Positions 41,146 to 49,529 of a stretch of 64,000 nt of DNA are shown here, one piece after another (within the stretch, counting starts at the first letter, position 1; each line of letters opens with the position of its first letter). Location of the stretch: NCBI RefSeq assembly GCF_000092985.1, contig NC_014211.1, positions 372,001 through 436,000 on the forward strand, in the 5' to 3' direction. The notes beneath the pieces were generated by a model. It was given only the letters and a program-made list of their open reading frames with translations, did no database searches and had not been told where the DNA came from. This DNA comes from Nocardiopsis dassonvillei subsp. dassonvillei DSM 43111. Lineage in GTDB: Bacteria > Actinomycetota > Actinomycetes > Streptosporangiales > Streptosporangiaceae. Made by a program: the position numbers and the translations under genes.

Positions 41146-41648
41146 TTGCGCAGTTCCAGGACGGTTTTGCCGATACGGATGGGCTGTCCCACCGTGATGG
41201 GCTGGGGGCGGTTCAGCTTCTGCTGGCCGAGGTAGGTGCCGTTCGTCGAGTTCAGGTCCTCCACGAACCAGCGGCCGTTGTCGGAGTAGACGCGTGCGTG
41301 GCGGCCGGACGCGTAGTCGTCGGTGATGACGAGGGTGGAGTCCGGAGCGCGTCCGATGAGGATGGGCTGCGACGCGAGGTCGACGCTGGTGCCCTTGAGC
41401 GACCCCTGGGTGACGACCAGGGCCGTGGGCTCGTTCCGGCGCGCGCGGGGCGGCCGGGCGGGCTGCGCCGACGAGTACGACGGGGAGGGGTCCCGGTCCC
41501 GGCGCGGCGCCGCCGGGCGCGGGTTCCTCCGGGGCTTCTTCTTGGAGCCGAAGAGATCCGTGCGGATCACACCGATCGCGGTGAGGACGAACAGCCAAAG
41601 CCCCGCGAGATACACGATCTTGATCAGTATGAGGGTCAAGTTGGACAT
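41142..41648 (-). CDS. fhaB: FHA-domain protein FhaB (FipA-like)
   Basis: A 168-residue protein with an N-terminal membrane helix (LILIKIVYLAGLWLFVLTA). A basic Pro/Arg linker follows, then a C-terminal FHA domain (ILIGRAPDSTLVITDDYASG, GRHARVY, STNGTYLGQQKL) that reads phosphothreonine. It recruits division partners downstream of the kinases. The ATG at 41648 is used because the helix begins immediately after it; an upstream in-frame ATG would add 42 non-conserved residues. Confidence 0.92.
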   Translation of the reverse strand: MSNLTLILIKIVYLAGLWLFVLTAIGVIRTDLFGSKKKPRRNPRPAAPRRDRDPSPSYSSAQPARPPRARRNEPTALVVTQGSLKGTSVDLASQPILIGRAPDSTLVITDDYASGRHARVYSDNGRWFVEDLNSTNGTYLGQQKLNRPQPITVGQPIRIGKTVLELRK

Positions 41649-41830
41649 CGAACTGCTCTTCAGCCCCTGTCGTGCTTCGGCCGGGATGGCGGTCATCTGC
41701 GCCGCCACCATGTCTGCCCACCTTCGGGTCGGTGAGTCTCGAGGTCGCTGGACGCGGCCTGCGGCCGCGGCCATTGTGCCCGATCGGTCAGGTCTTCGCG
41801 GAGACTACCCTCCCGGCCGGATATCCGACA

Positions 41831-41851
41831 GCGGGCCTGAGCCCGGCCCGC
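41831..41851 (-). terminator. Hairpin between fhaA and fhaB
   Basis: A perfect 7-bp stem (GCGGGCC 41831-41837 with 41845-41851) and 7-base loop lies 55 bases after the fhaA stop. It may cause partial termination before the rest of the operon. Confidence 0.4.
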
Positions 41852-41905
41852 CCCTTGTCAGACGCCCGCGGAACCGCGTTGGTTTTCTGGTTCCACCGCG
41901 GGACG

Positions 41906-42673
41906 TCAGTCGCGGCGGAACGTCATGGTGGTGCGGCCGAGGCTGATCCTGCTGCCGTCCACCAGGCGGGCCTGCCTGACCTGCTGTCCGTTGACGAAGG
42001 TCCCGTTCGTCGAGCCCTTGTCCACGAGGATGGCCTCGTCGCCGTCCAGCCGGATCTCCACGTGGTGGCGGGAGACGCCGTTGTCGACCAGGCGCAGGTC
42101 GCAGTCGGTGCCGCGGCCCAGGAGGGTGACCGGGGTGGTCAGCTCGAAGGACTGCTGCATCCCGTGGCTGGCGATGGCGCCCTCGGCGGCGGCGCCGCCG
42201 GGGGAGATCAGCAGGCGCGGACGCCCGGCCTGCTGCTGGCCCCCGCTCGGCCCGGGGTCGCCGACGGGCTGGCGGACCTCGCCGTCCTTGCCGACCATGG
42301 TGCCGCGCACGACGCCGGAGCGGATGCGGAAGCGGCCGGTCTTGAGGCCTTCGTCGGACCTGAAGTGCACGCGGACCGGCCCGACGAAGGAGTAGCCCTG
42401 CTCCGTCGCGTAGTCGCGTGCCAGCTTGGACAGCTCCTGCCCCAGGCTGTCGGCGTAGACTTCGAGGCGCTCCTTGTCGCTGGTGGCCAGCTCGACGATG
42501 AAGTCGTTCGGGACCAGGGTGCGGCCCTGGGCGACGATGGCCGCCCGCTCGTCCATCTCACGCTGGACGGCGCTCGCCACCTCGACCGGTTGGAGCTCGG
42601 ACTTGAAGGCCATCGCGAAGGTGCCTTCGATCATGCCCTCAAGCCTGCGCTCGAAGCGTTGGAGCACTCCCAC
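41906..42673 (-). CDS. fhaA: FHA-domain protein FhaA (DUF3662 plus FHA)
   Basis: A 255-residue protein. The N-terminal DUF3662 domain (QRFERRLEGMIEGTFAMAF, ELQPVEVASAVQREMD) is followed by a linker and an FHA domain (LLGRGTDCDLRLVDNGVSRH, KGSTNGTFVNGQQV). FhaA binds phosphorylated MviN/PknB and tunes peptidoglycan precursor export. The GTG is preceded by AGGGAGGT at ideal spacing. It is the first gene of the pstP operon region, separated from fhaB by 257 bases. Confidence 0.93.
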   Translation of the reverse strand: MGVLQRFERRLEGMIEGTFAMAFKSELQPVEVASAVQREMDERAAIVAQGRTLVPNDFIVELATSDKERLEVYADSLGQELSKLARDYATEQGYSFVGPVRVHFRSDEGLKTGRFRIRSGVVRGTMVGKDGEVRQPVGDPGPSGGQQQAGRPRLLISPGGAAAEGAIASHGMQQSFELTTPVTLLGRGTDCDLRLVDNGVSRHHVEIRLDGDEAILVDKGSTNGTFVNGQQVRQARLVDGSRISLGRTTMTFRRD

Positions 42674-42800
42674 GAGGTACCTCCCTTTGTACTCCACTTC
42701 GTATGTGTAGACGATCGTAACCGGGTAAAGGTGCCCCTGGTTTCAGGCGCACCCCCGGGACGGCCGCCCGGGGCCCCGGACCGGTGGTCCGAAAAGCGTG

Positions 42801-42829
42801 TGCGACCCACCTTCAGACCGTGCTAGCCT
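42801..42829 (+). promoter_or_regulatory. Possible tRNA-Leu promoter
   Basis: TAGCCT (42824-42829) lies 17 bases after a weak -35-like TGCGAC (42801-42806) and about 70 bases before tRNA-Leu. Confidence 0.35.
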
Positions 42830-42902
42830 TATGCATGTCGCCAGGGGGAAACGGCCGAAAAGCCCGGTTCACCTGGCAACACAACTGAATGGCATGTCAC
42901 TC

Positions 42903-42985
42903 GGGCGGGTGGCGGAACGGTAGACGCGCACGGTTCAGGTCCGTGTGTCCGAAAGGATGTGAGGGTTCAAATCCCTCCTCGCCCA
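42903..42985 (+). tRNA. tRNA-Leu (anticodon CAG)
   Basis: An 83-base class II tRNA with acceptor GGGCGGG/CTCGCCC, anticodon arm CACGG-TTCAGGT-CCGTG, a long variable arm (TGTCCGAAAGGATGT), and T-arm GAGGG-TTCAAAT-CCCTC. CCA is not encoded. A tRNA-Leu after fhaA is also found in mycobacteria. Confidence 0.95.
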
Positions 42986-42989
42986 CGTT

Positions 42990-43247
42990 GCGCGGGTTGC
43001 TGCTCGCTAGCCTTCGGCTAGCTCGCGGCAGCCCGCGGTCTGTTTTCCGGGGGACGACCCCCGTACCCCCGGCTGGCGCGGATCGCTGCTCGCCAACCTT
43101 CGGCTAGCTCGCGGCAGCCCGCGGTCTGTTTTCCGGGGGACGACCCCCGTACCCCCGGCTGGCGCGGATCGCTGCTCGCCAACCTTCGGCCAGCTCACGG
43201 CAGCCCGCGATCAGTCTTCCGGGGCACAACCCCTTCGTACCCCGGTG
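42990..43247. repeat. Three tandem 86-bp repeats after tRNA-Leu
   Basis: Units at about 42990-43075, 43076-43161 and 43162-43247 repeat with a period of exactly 86 bases. The first two are nearly identical; the third has diverged. Each holds a hairpin GCTAGCC-TTC-GGCTAGC (unit 1) or its variant, a second GC hairpin GGGGG-ACGA-CCCCC, and a TTTT tract. The array looks like repeated terminator or REP-type units; no coding frame fits. Confidence 0.85.
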
Positions 43248-43527
43248 GAGGCAGGATACCCGGCGGGGGCCGATCGACCGCTCCACCGGGTTCCCGCGCG
43301 CTCCGGCTCCCCACCTGGTGGAGGCGGTGCCGAACCCGGTCGCGGCGCCGTCGGCACGTGCTTCGACGGCAGGAGGGCCCGGGCCGCTGAGCAGGCGTTC
43401 GGCCCTCAGCCGCCTTCCCGGCCCGGTCCCGCGGACGCACCGGGAGCGCACCACGGGCCGGAACCGGGCGGCGTCATCCCCCGGCCCCGGCACCCGTGTC
43501 GTCAGCTCCGCTCCTCCCCCTCTCCCC
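43248..43527. other. Non-coding region before the cupin gene end
   Basis: No gene or clear element. It is the downstream flank of the minus-strand sugar locus. Confidence 0.4.
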
Positions 43528-44271
43528 TCAGTCGGCCCTCCTCGCCCCGTCGAGGTCCCACACCCGCAGGTGCCCGCACATGCCGTTGCGCAGCGGACCG
43601 GGAGGGGAGTCGGCGGTGTAGACGGCCGAATCGGTGAGGTGTTCCCCGTCACCCCGGCCCAGCGCCTCCAGGTGCCGCACGGTGGTCCCCGCCTGGTGGA
43701 CCGGGCCCCTGCCGACGTGGTGGCGCCATCCGGCGGCCCGGTCCCGGACCAGCTCCGTGGCGGCCCGGTACAGCCCCTTCAGCGCGTCCGGCCCCTCCCG
43801 CTCCACCCGCTCCCGCAGCTCCAGGTAGCCCTCCACGGCGAGGTCCCGGCGTTCCCGGGCCGCCCGCTCGGCCGAGGTGACGGCCAGGGGCAGCACGGTG
43901 GCCCGCCGGTAGGCGTCCGGGTCGGCCAGGACCCGGCCCGGGTAGGTGAGCACGGCGTCGCCCGACTCCGGCAGACCGGCGTTCTGCATGACGACCAGGA
44001 TCTCCAGGTCGCCGCTGTCGTTGACCAGCCGGTGCACGGTCCCCGGCGTGAACCACAGCAGGCTGCCGGGCCGCAGCGGGGTCCGCTGGAACCCCGCGCC
44101 GCTCAGGGTCTCCAGCACGCCCTCGCCCCGGAGCACCACGTAGCCCTCCGCCGACGCGGTGTGCAGGTGGGGCGAGCCCCCGGCGCGACCGTCGACGGCG
44201 GGCCAGGCGTAGACCCGCAGGTGGGAGACGGCGGTGCCGCCGGGGAACCCGGGCACGCGCGGGGCGTTCAC
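43528..44271 (-). CDS. Cupin-domain protein of the sugar locus
   Basis: A 247-residue protein. Residues ~30-110 are a cupin barrel with metal-ligand motifs HLHTASAEGYVVLRGEG and PGTVHRLVN. The C-terminal ~130 residues are helical and of unknown type. The GTG overlaps the stop of the DUF6807 gene (GTGA) and has GGAGGAGCG upstream, so it is the last gene of the operon. It may be a sugar isomerase/epimerase-like enzyme or a sensor of the substrate; the sequence does not decide. Confidence 0.78.
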   Translation of the reverse strand: MNAPRVPGFPGGTAVSHLRVYAWPAVDGRAGGSPHLHTASAEGYVVLRGEGVLETLSGAGFQRTPLRPGSLLWFTPGTVHRLVNDSGDLEILVVMQNAGLPESGDAVLTYPGRVLADPDAYRRATVLPLAVTSAERAARERRDLAVEGYLELRERVEREGPDALKGLYRAATELVRDRAAGWRHHVGRGPVHQAGTTVRHLEALGRGDGEHLTDSAVYTADSPPGPLRNGMCGHLRVWDLDGARRAD

Positions 44272-45290
44272 CGCTCCTCCCCGCCGGAGCCCCCGACCGT
44301 GCCGCCGCCGGAGCCCGCCTCGGCGGCCGCGTCCTCCAGTTCGCCCAGGCCGAGGTCGGCCAGGGCCCTGGCCCCCTCCGCGCCCCGCTCCCCGTCGGCG
44401 ACGACGACCGCGTACCGGTAGGCGAGGGAGCCCCCCGCGGGGACGGTCACCACCTCGTCGAAGAAGGGCGCCGGGCACACGCAGGCGAAGATCCCGCTGC
44501 GCACGAACCACTTCACGGGGTGGCCGGGGTTGTCGGGGGCGTCGGCGAAGACCAGGGTCGAAGCCCCGTCCGTGCCGTCGTGGCGGCCGGTGAAGGCCAA
44601 CCAGGGCGACCGCGCACCCATGAGGTCGTCGTCGCCCTCCCGCCCCTCCGCGTAGGCGCGGCCCCCGCTGAAGGAGCGGGGGCCGCGCCAGAACAGACCC
44701 CCGTACCCGGCGTTGGGCCGCCCCTCCGTGGTGGGGCTGCCGAAGGGGACCTCCTCCTCCGTCAGGTTGGTGAAGGAGGTCGTGAACACCATCGTCCAGG
44801 CCCCCCGGTCGGGGGCCGCGGTGAACCGCAGCCCCCGCCGCTCGGAGAACCAGGTCTCGCCCTGCTCGGTCACCCACTCCAGCCGTTCGCCTATCGAGAC
44901 CCGTTCCGGTGAGGCCTCGATCCGATCGAAGGAGCGGTGCTCTGTCGAGCCGTCGTTGGCGAGCTGCCGGTACCCCGCGTCCCGGAGGTAGGTCGGGCCG
45001 CCCCAGAAGTTGGCCGTCCCGACGTTGGGCAGGGACCACGCGATCCCCTTGTGCCACACGTGGTCGTGCGGCCGGTACAGGCTGACGGTGTCCCCGCCCA
45101 GGGTGCGGACCGGGTGGAGGTAGGGGCGCGGCGACTCCAGCTGCGCGTCCCAGGGCCGGTACACGTAGCGGACGAGTTCGCCGCCGTCGTGGGTCAGGCG
45201 CAGCGAGCGCCCCTGTTCGTGGACCAGCCCCAGGCCGCTCCGGACGGGTTCTCCGCCGCCTGCCGTGGTCGCCGTGGTGTGCGCGGACAT
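44268..45290 (-). CDS. DUF6807 (PmoA-like) family protein
   Basis: A 340-residue beta-rich protein. RPYLHPVRTLGGDTVSLYRP, then HDHVWHKGIAWSL, is the hallmark His motif of the PmoA-like family now called DUF6807. ANFWGG and NAGYGGLFWRGPR follow. The name PmoA is historical and no link to methane oxidation is implied. Such genes occur in plant-polysaccharide loci beside Gfo/Idh/MocA dehydrogenases and may act on modified sugars, which is inference. It follows the binding-protein gene by 49 bases. Confidence 0.8.
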   Translation of the reverse strand: MSAHTTATTAGGGEPVRSGLGLVHEQGRSLRLTHDGGELVRYVYRPWDAQLESPRPYLHPVRTLGGDTVSLYRPHDHVWHKGIAWSLPNVGTANFWGGPTYLRDAGYRQLANDGSTEHRSFDRIEASPERVSIGERLEWVTEQGETWFSERRGLRFTAAPDRGAWTMVFTTSFTNLTEEEVPFGSPTTEGRPNAGYGGLFWRGPRSFSGGRAYAEGREGDDDLMGARSPWLAFTGRHDGTDGASTLVFADAPDNPGHPVKWFVRSGIFACVCPAPFFDEVVTVPAGGSLAYRYAVVVADGERGAEGARALADLGLGELEDAAAEAGSGGGTVGGSGGEER

Positions 45291-45339
45291 GTCCTTGTCC
45301 CTTCTGTCGCCTCTGTCGCCGTGGGGGAGGGCGCGGCCG

Positions 45340-47295
45340 TCACTCCTCGATGAAGTACTGCTCGGGGTTGGTCGGCCCGGGGTCGTTGTAGTTGCCGGAG
45401 GAGGGCATCGACCCGGGCACGTTGTGGAAGTCGTCCGCGACGATCCCGTAGCCGGTCGGGCTCAGGCTGACGCCCATCGCGTAGAACCGCTCCTGGGAGA
45501 CCGACAGGAACTCGCGCATCAGCTCCTCGCGGGCCCCGGGGTCGGGCTCGGCCTGGACGGCGTCGTACAGCTCCAGGTGTTCGCGCACGTCGGCGGGCGG
45601 CTCCTGGGAGCGCGGGTCCTCGCCGTCGGAGACGTACCACTGGGCCCACGGGATGGCGAAGTTGGACTCCCCGCTCTGGGTGGGCGCGTACCAGCGGGGG
45701 TCGTACATCGCGTCCATCATGCCGTTGTCGCCCGACCACACGTTGGCGTCGTGCTCGTTGTTCTCCCGGCGGGTCTGCCACAGCGAGCGGTCCTCGGTGT
45801 TGAGCTCCACGTCGATGTCCAGCTCCTGCCAGAAGCCGACGACCATCTCCATCGAGTCCACGATGTCGGGGCGAAAGTCCGTGGGCACCGACAGCGTGAA
45901 GCGCACCGTCTCGCCGCGCGGGCTCGTGCGGAAGCCGTCGGAGTCGCGTTCGTCGTAGCCCGCCTCGTCGAGGATCCCGTTGGCCAGGTCCGGGTCGTAC
46001 TCGGTGTACTGCTTGGCCAGCTCCTCGTTGTGGAAGGGGCTGTCCTCGCGGGGCGCGCCCTGCCAGGGCTCGCCCTGTTCGCGGTAGACGACGTCGATGA
46101 TGTCCTGGCGGTTGACGGCGTGTGAGAGCGCCACCCGGAAGTCGCGGTCGTTGAAGGTCTCGCGCAGCTCCTCGTCCTCGTGGGTGAGGTTGAGGGAGAT
46201 CATCGCGGTGTTCATCTCGGCGGGCCGCAGCTCGAAGAAGTCGTAGCCGCCCGACTCGCGCGCCTCGGCCAGGGTGGGCCTGTTCTCCAGGGTGTTGAAG
46301 TGCCGCGAGTGCATGTCGAACTCGCCGTTGAGCGCCCTGACCAGCATGACCTCCTCGTCCGGGAGGATGTCGAAGACGACCCGGTCGATGTAGGGGAGCT
46401 GGTTGCCCTCGGTGTCCACCTTCCAGTAGTAGGGGTTGCGCTCCAGCACCATCCGCCCGGAGTCGGCCAGCGGCTCCACGACCCGCCACGGGTACATGGT
46501 GGGGATGTCGGGGTTCTGCCAGTACCGGGAGCTGTCGATCACGCCCGCCTCGGCCTCGAACATCTCGACCCAGTCGGCGTACCCCTCCTCCTCGGCCAGC
46601 TCGTCGGCGTCGGGGTTGTACTCGATGTGGAACCGCTCCAGGTAGTGCTTGGGCTTGGTCACCACCTGGTACTGGAGGAGGTCGTACCCGGCCCACAGGG
46701 CGTCGGGCTCGTCGAAGGTGATGGTGAAGGTCCGCTCGTCCACCTTCTCGGCGGTGCCGGGATCGGCGGCCGCGACCGGCGTCAGCGCCTCGTTGTTGAA
46801 GATGTCGTTGAAGGCGAACACGACGTCGTCGGAGGTGAACGGCTCGCCGTCGGACCAGCGCAGGCCCGCGCGCAGGGTGAAGGTCAGCTCGGTGGCGTCC
46901 TCGTTGTACTCCCAGGACTCGGCGAGGTTGGGGATCACCTCCTGCCACTCCGGGTCCCAGCGGGTGAGGTTCTCGTAGCCCACGGTCCTGCCGAGCCAGG
47001 GCCAGTCGCCCACGCCGAGGATGGCGCTGTTCCACTCGCCGCCGTACACGCCGACGCGGTCGTGGGGCTCCACCACCAGCGGCTCGTCGGGCAGCCGCTC
47101 CTCCAGCGGGGGCAGGTCGCCCGACTCCACGAGGGCGGTGAGCATCGGCGCCTCGCCGGTGCCCTCCACCCGTTCGCCCTCCTCGACCTCGGGATCGAGG
47201 GAGAAGAAGGTGCACCCGGCGGTCACCACGACCGCCGCCGCTCCCGCGGCGGCGCCCAGCCACCGCCTCGCGCCGCCTGGCGTTCGTCGTCTCAT
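45340..47295 (-). CDS. ABC transporter substrate-binding lipoprotein, family 5 (SBP_bac_5)
   Basis: A 651-residue exported protein with a lipobox-like VVVTAGC (Cys28). The large cluster C fold is recognised by LAESWEYNEDATELTFTLRA followed by GLRWSDGEPFTSDDV, and by FRVALSHAVNRQDI. The family is usually annotated as oligopeptide/dipeptide binding, but several members in plant-degrading bacteria bind cello- or xylo-oligosaccharides. The ATG overlaps the stop of the ATPase gene (ATGA). The locus, with a GH3 enzyme and an oxidoreductase, supports a carbohydrate ligand. Confidence 0.9.
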   Translation of the reverse strand: MRRRTPGGARRWLGAAAGAAAVVVTAGCTFFSLDPEVEEGERVEGTGEAPMLTALVESGDLPPLEERLPDEPLVVEPHDRVGVYGGEWNSAILGVGDWPWLGRTVGYENLTRWDPEWQEVIPNLAESWEYNEDATELTFTLRAGLRWSDGEPFTSDDVVFAFNDIFNNEALTPVAAADPGTAEKVDERTFTITFDEPDALWAGYDLLQYQVVTKPKHYLERFHIEYNPDADELAEEEGYADWVEMFEAEAGVIDSSRYWQNPDIPTMYPWRVVEPLADSGRMVLERNPYYWKVDTEGNQLPYIDRVVFDILPDEEVMLVRALNGEFDMHSRHFNTLENRPTLAEARESGGYDFFELRPAEMNTAMISLNLTHEDEELRETFNDRDFRVALSHAVNRQDIIDVVYREQGEPWQGAPREDSPFHNEELAKQYTEYDPDLANGILDEAGYDERDSDGFRTSPRGETVRFTLSVPTDFRPDIVDSMEMVVGFWQELDIDVELNTEDRSLWQTRRENNEHDANVWSGDNGMMDAMYDPRWYAPTQSGESNFAIPWAQWYVSDGEDPRSQEPPADVREHLELYDAVQAEPDPGAREELMREFLSVSQERFYAMGVSLSPTGYGIVADDFHNVPGSMPSSGNYNDPGPTNPEQYFIEE

Positions 47296-48449
47296 GATTC
47301 CTGCTCCTGCCTCGTGGGGGGTTCCCGCGTCGCGCGGGCCGGGGGACCGGTGGTCGCGGTGCCGGGCGCGGAGTCCGCGGTGATCCCGGCCAGGTCGAGT
47401 TCCCCGGCGTGGTGGCACGCCACCGTGCGGCCGGGCGCGACGGTGCGCGGCGCGGGCTCCTCGGCGGCGCACAGGCCGGTGGCGTACCGGCACCGGGGGT
47501 GGAAGGGGCAGCCGGACGGCGGCCGCGAGGGGTCGGGCACCTCGCCGGTGAGCCGGACGCGCTCGCGGGTGCCGCGCAGCCGCGGGTCGGGGATGGGCAC
47601 CGCGGAGATCAGCGCCTCGGTGTAGGGGTGCCTCGGCCGCCCGAACAGCTCGTCGGTGGGCGCGACCTCCACGATCCGGCCGAGGTACATCACCGCGACC
47701 CGGTCGCACACGTGCTCGACCACCGACAGGTCGTGCGAGACGAACAGGTAGGTCAGGCCCAGGTCGTCCTGGAGGTCCTGGAGGAGGTTGAGGATCTGCG
47801 AGCGCACGGAGGTGTCCAGGGCGCTGACCGCCTCGTCGGCCACGACCAGGCGCGGGCCCGGGACCAGGGCGCGGGCGATGGCCACCCGCTGGCGCTGGCC
47901 CCCGGAGAACGCGTGCGGGTGGCGGCGCAGGTGGTCGGGGTGCAGCCCCACCCGTTCCATGACCTCGCGCACGCGCGCCTCCAGCTCCTGTCCGCGCAGC
48001 CCCAGCAGCATCCGCAGCGGCTCGCCGACGATGTCGCGCAGGGTCATCCGGGGGTTGAGGGAGGACTGCGGGTCCTGGAAGACCATCCGCACCTCCCGCC
48101 GGTAGGCGGCGGTGTCGCCGCGGGGCAGCGCCAGGGCCTCCAGGACGCGGCCGTCGGAGGCGCGGTAGCGGATCTCCCCCGAGGCCTCCGGGCGGGCCCG
48201 CATGACGCTCGAACCCAGGGTGGTCTTGCCGCACCCGGACTCCCCGACCAGGCCGAGGGTCTCGCCCGGGTACACGTCCAGGTCCACCCCGGCCACGGCC
48301 CGCACGTGGCGGGGGCCGCGCCGCGAGCGTCCGCGCACGGGGTAGTCCACCCGCAGGCCGCGGATGCTCAGGACGGGTTCGGCCGGGGTGGCGGACGCGG
48401 GTCCGCGCGGCGCGGGGTCCGGCGTCGCGGCCGGTGTCTCAGTCGGCAT
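47292..48449 (-). CDS. Opp/Dpp-type ABC transporter ATP-binding protein (OppF-like)
   Basis: A 385-residue ATPase. Walker A is GESGCGKTTL, the Q-loop lies in VFQDPQSSLNPRMTL, the signature is FSGGQRQRVAIARAL, and Walker B is LVVADEAVSALD. The oligopeptide-transporter C-terminal extension (GCPFHPRCRYATGLC), with cysteines like those of the iron-sulfur-type tail, is present. It overlaps the OppD gene by 11 bases and the binding-protein gene by 4, so the operon is tight. Confidence 0.93.
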   Translation of the reverse strand: MPTETPAATPDPAPRGPASATPAEPVLSIRGLRVDYPVRGRSRRGPRHVRAVAGVDLDVYPGETLGLVGESGCGKTTLGSSVMRARPEASGEIRYRASDGRVLEALALPRGDTAAYRREVRMVFQDPQSSLNPRMTLRDIVGEPLRMLLGLRGQELEARVREVMERVGLHPDHLRRHPHAFSGGQRQRVAIARALVPGPRLVVADEAVSALDTSVRSQILNLLQDLQDDLGLTYLFVSHDLSVVEHVCDRVAVMYLGRIVEVAPTDELFGRPRHPYTEALISAVPIPDPRLRGTRERVRLTGEVPDPSRPPSGCPFHPRCRYATGLCAAEEPAPRTVAPGRTVACHHAGELDLAGITADSAPGTATTGPPARATREPPTRQEQES

Positions 48450-49515
48450 CGACGGTCTCCTCGCTGGTCGGTTCGGCGCCCGCGCCGCCTGGGGCCGGGA
48501 CGCCGCCCTCCAGGAGGCAGCGCACCCGGCGGCCGGGGCCGGGGGCGGTGACCGGGGGGACGGTGGTGTCGCACAGCCCCTCCACGGCCTGGGGGCAGCG
48601 GGTGCGGAACACGCAGCCGGTGGGCTGGCTCCCGGGGTCGGGGATGGCGCCCCGGATGGTGGGCAGGCGGCGTGAGCGGGCCGCGCCGATCCGGGGGACC
48701 GCCTCCAGCAGGGCGCGGGTGTAGGGGTGGCGGGGGTCGTGGAAGATCTCGTCCACCGGCCCCTGCTCGACCACCGTGCCCAGGTACATGACGGCGACCT
48801 CGTCGGCCATCTCCGCGACCACGCCCATGTCGTGGGTGATGAAGAGCAGGCCCATGCCGGTGTCGCGGCGCAGGTCGGCGAACAGGTCGAGGATCTGTGC
48901 CTGGGTGGTCACGTCCAGCGCGGTGGTGGGCTCGTCGGCGATGAGCACGCGCGGCCCGCACGCCAGGGCCGCCGCGATCATGACCCGCTGGCGCATCCCG
49001 CCGGAGAGCTGGAAGGGGTAGGAGTCCACGACGCGTCCGGCGCCGGGGACCCGCACGCGTTCGAGCAGGTCCACGGAGCGTTCGCGGGCCTCACGGCGGG
49101 ACACGCGGTGGTGCACGCGCAGGGACTCGCCGATCTGGTTGCCGACGGTGTGCACCAGGGACAGCGAGGACATGGGCTCCTGGAAGACCATGGCCACCTC
49201 GCGGCCGCGCACCGCGCGGATCTCCCTGCCGGTGGGGTGCAGGGCGGCCAGGTCCACGGGCTGCCCGCCCCCCTGTTCCGGGTGCAGCAGGATCCGGCCG
49301 CCCACCACCTCGCCGGGCGGCTCCACCAGCCGCAGCACCGAGCGGGCCATGGCGCTCTTGCCGCAGCCGCTCTCGCCGACCACGCACAGCGTGCTGCCCC
49401 GGCGGACCGCCAGGTCCACCCCGTCCACGGCGCGCACCACGGCGTCGTCGGTGGTGAAGTGGGTCCGAAGGCCCCGGATGTCCAGGACCACGTCGTCGCG
49501 GGTCTGGGCCGCCAC
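48439..49515 (-). CDS. Opp/Dpp-type ABC transporter ATP-binding protein (OppD-like)
   Basis: A 358-residue ATPase with Walker A GESGCGKSAM, Q-loop VFQEPMSSLSLVHTV, signature LSGGMRQRVMIAAAL, Walker B VLIADEPTTALD and the typical tail GCVFRTRCPQAVEGLC. The GTG at 49515 is chosen because AGGGAGG sits eight bases upstream; in-frame GTGs at 49524 and 49533 would lie within that ribosome site. It pairs with the OppF-like protein as a heterodimeric motor. Confidence 0.92.
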   Translation of the reverse strand: MAAQTRDDVVLDIRGLRTHFTTDDAVVRAVDGVDLAVRRGSTLCVVGESGCGKSAMARSVLRLVEPPGEVVGGRILLHPEQGGGQPVDLAALHPTGREIRAVRGREVAMVFQEPMSSLSLVHTVGNQIGESLRVHHRVSRREARERSVDLLERVRVPGAGRVVDSYPFQLSGGMRQRVMIAAALACGPRVLIADEPTTALDVTTQAQILDLFADLRRDTGMGLLFITHDMGVVAEMADEVAVMYLGTVVEQGPVDEIFHDPRHPYTRALLEAVPRIGAARSRRLPTIRGAIPDPGSQPTGCVFRTRCPQAVEGLCDTTVPPVTAPGPGRRVRCLLEGGVPAPGGAGAEPTSEETVDAD

Positions 49516-49529
49516 GGCGGCCACCTCCC

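Noticed and set aside
42985..43247. Integrated mobile element or att site at tRNA-Leu
   Set aside because: No integrase gene and no second copy of the tRNA 3' end were seen; only the 86-bp repeats are present.
42990..43247. CRISPR array
   Set aside because: The units are contiguous 86-bp direct repeats without variable spacers, and no cas genes are present.
45340..48234. 964-residue frame joining the OppF region to the binding protein
   Set aside because: The first ~310 residues are an out-of-frame reading of the ATPase gene. The real start is the ATG at 47295, overlapping the ATPase stop.
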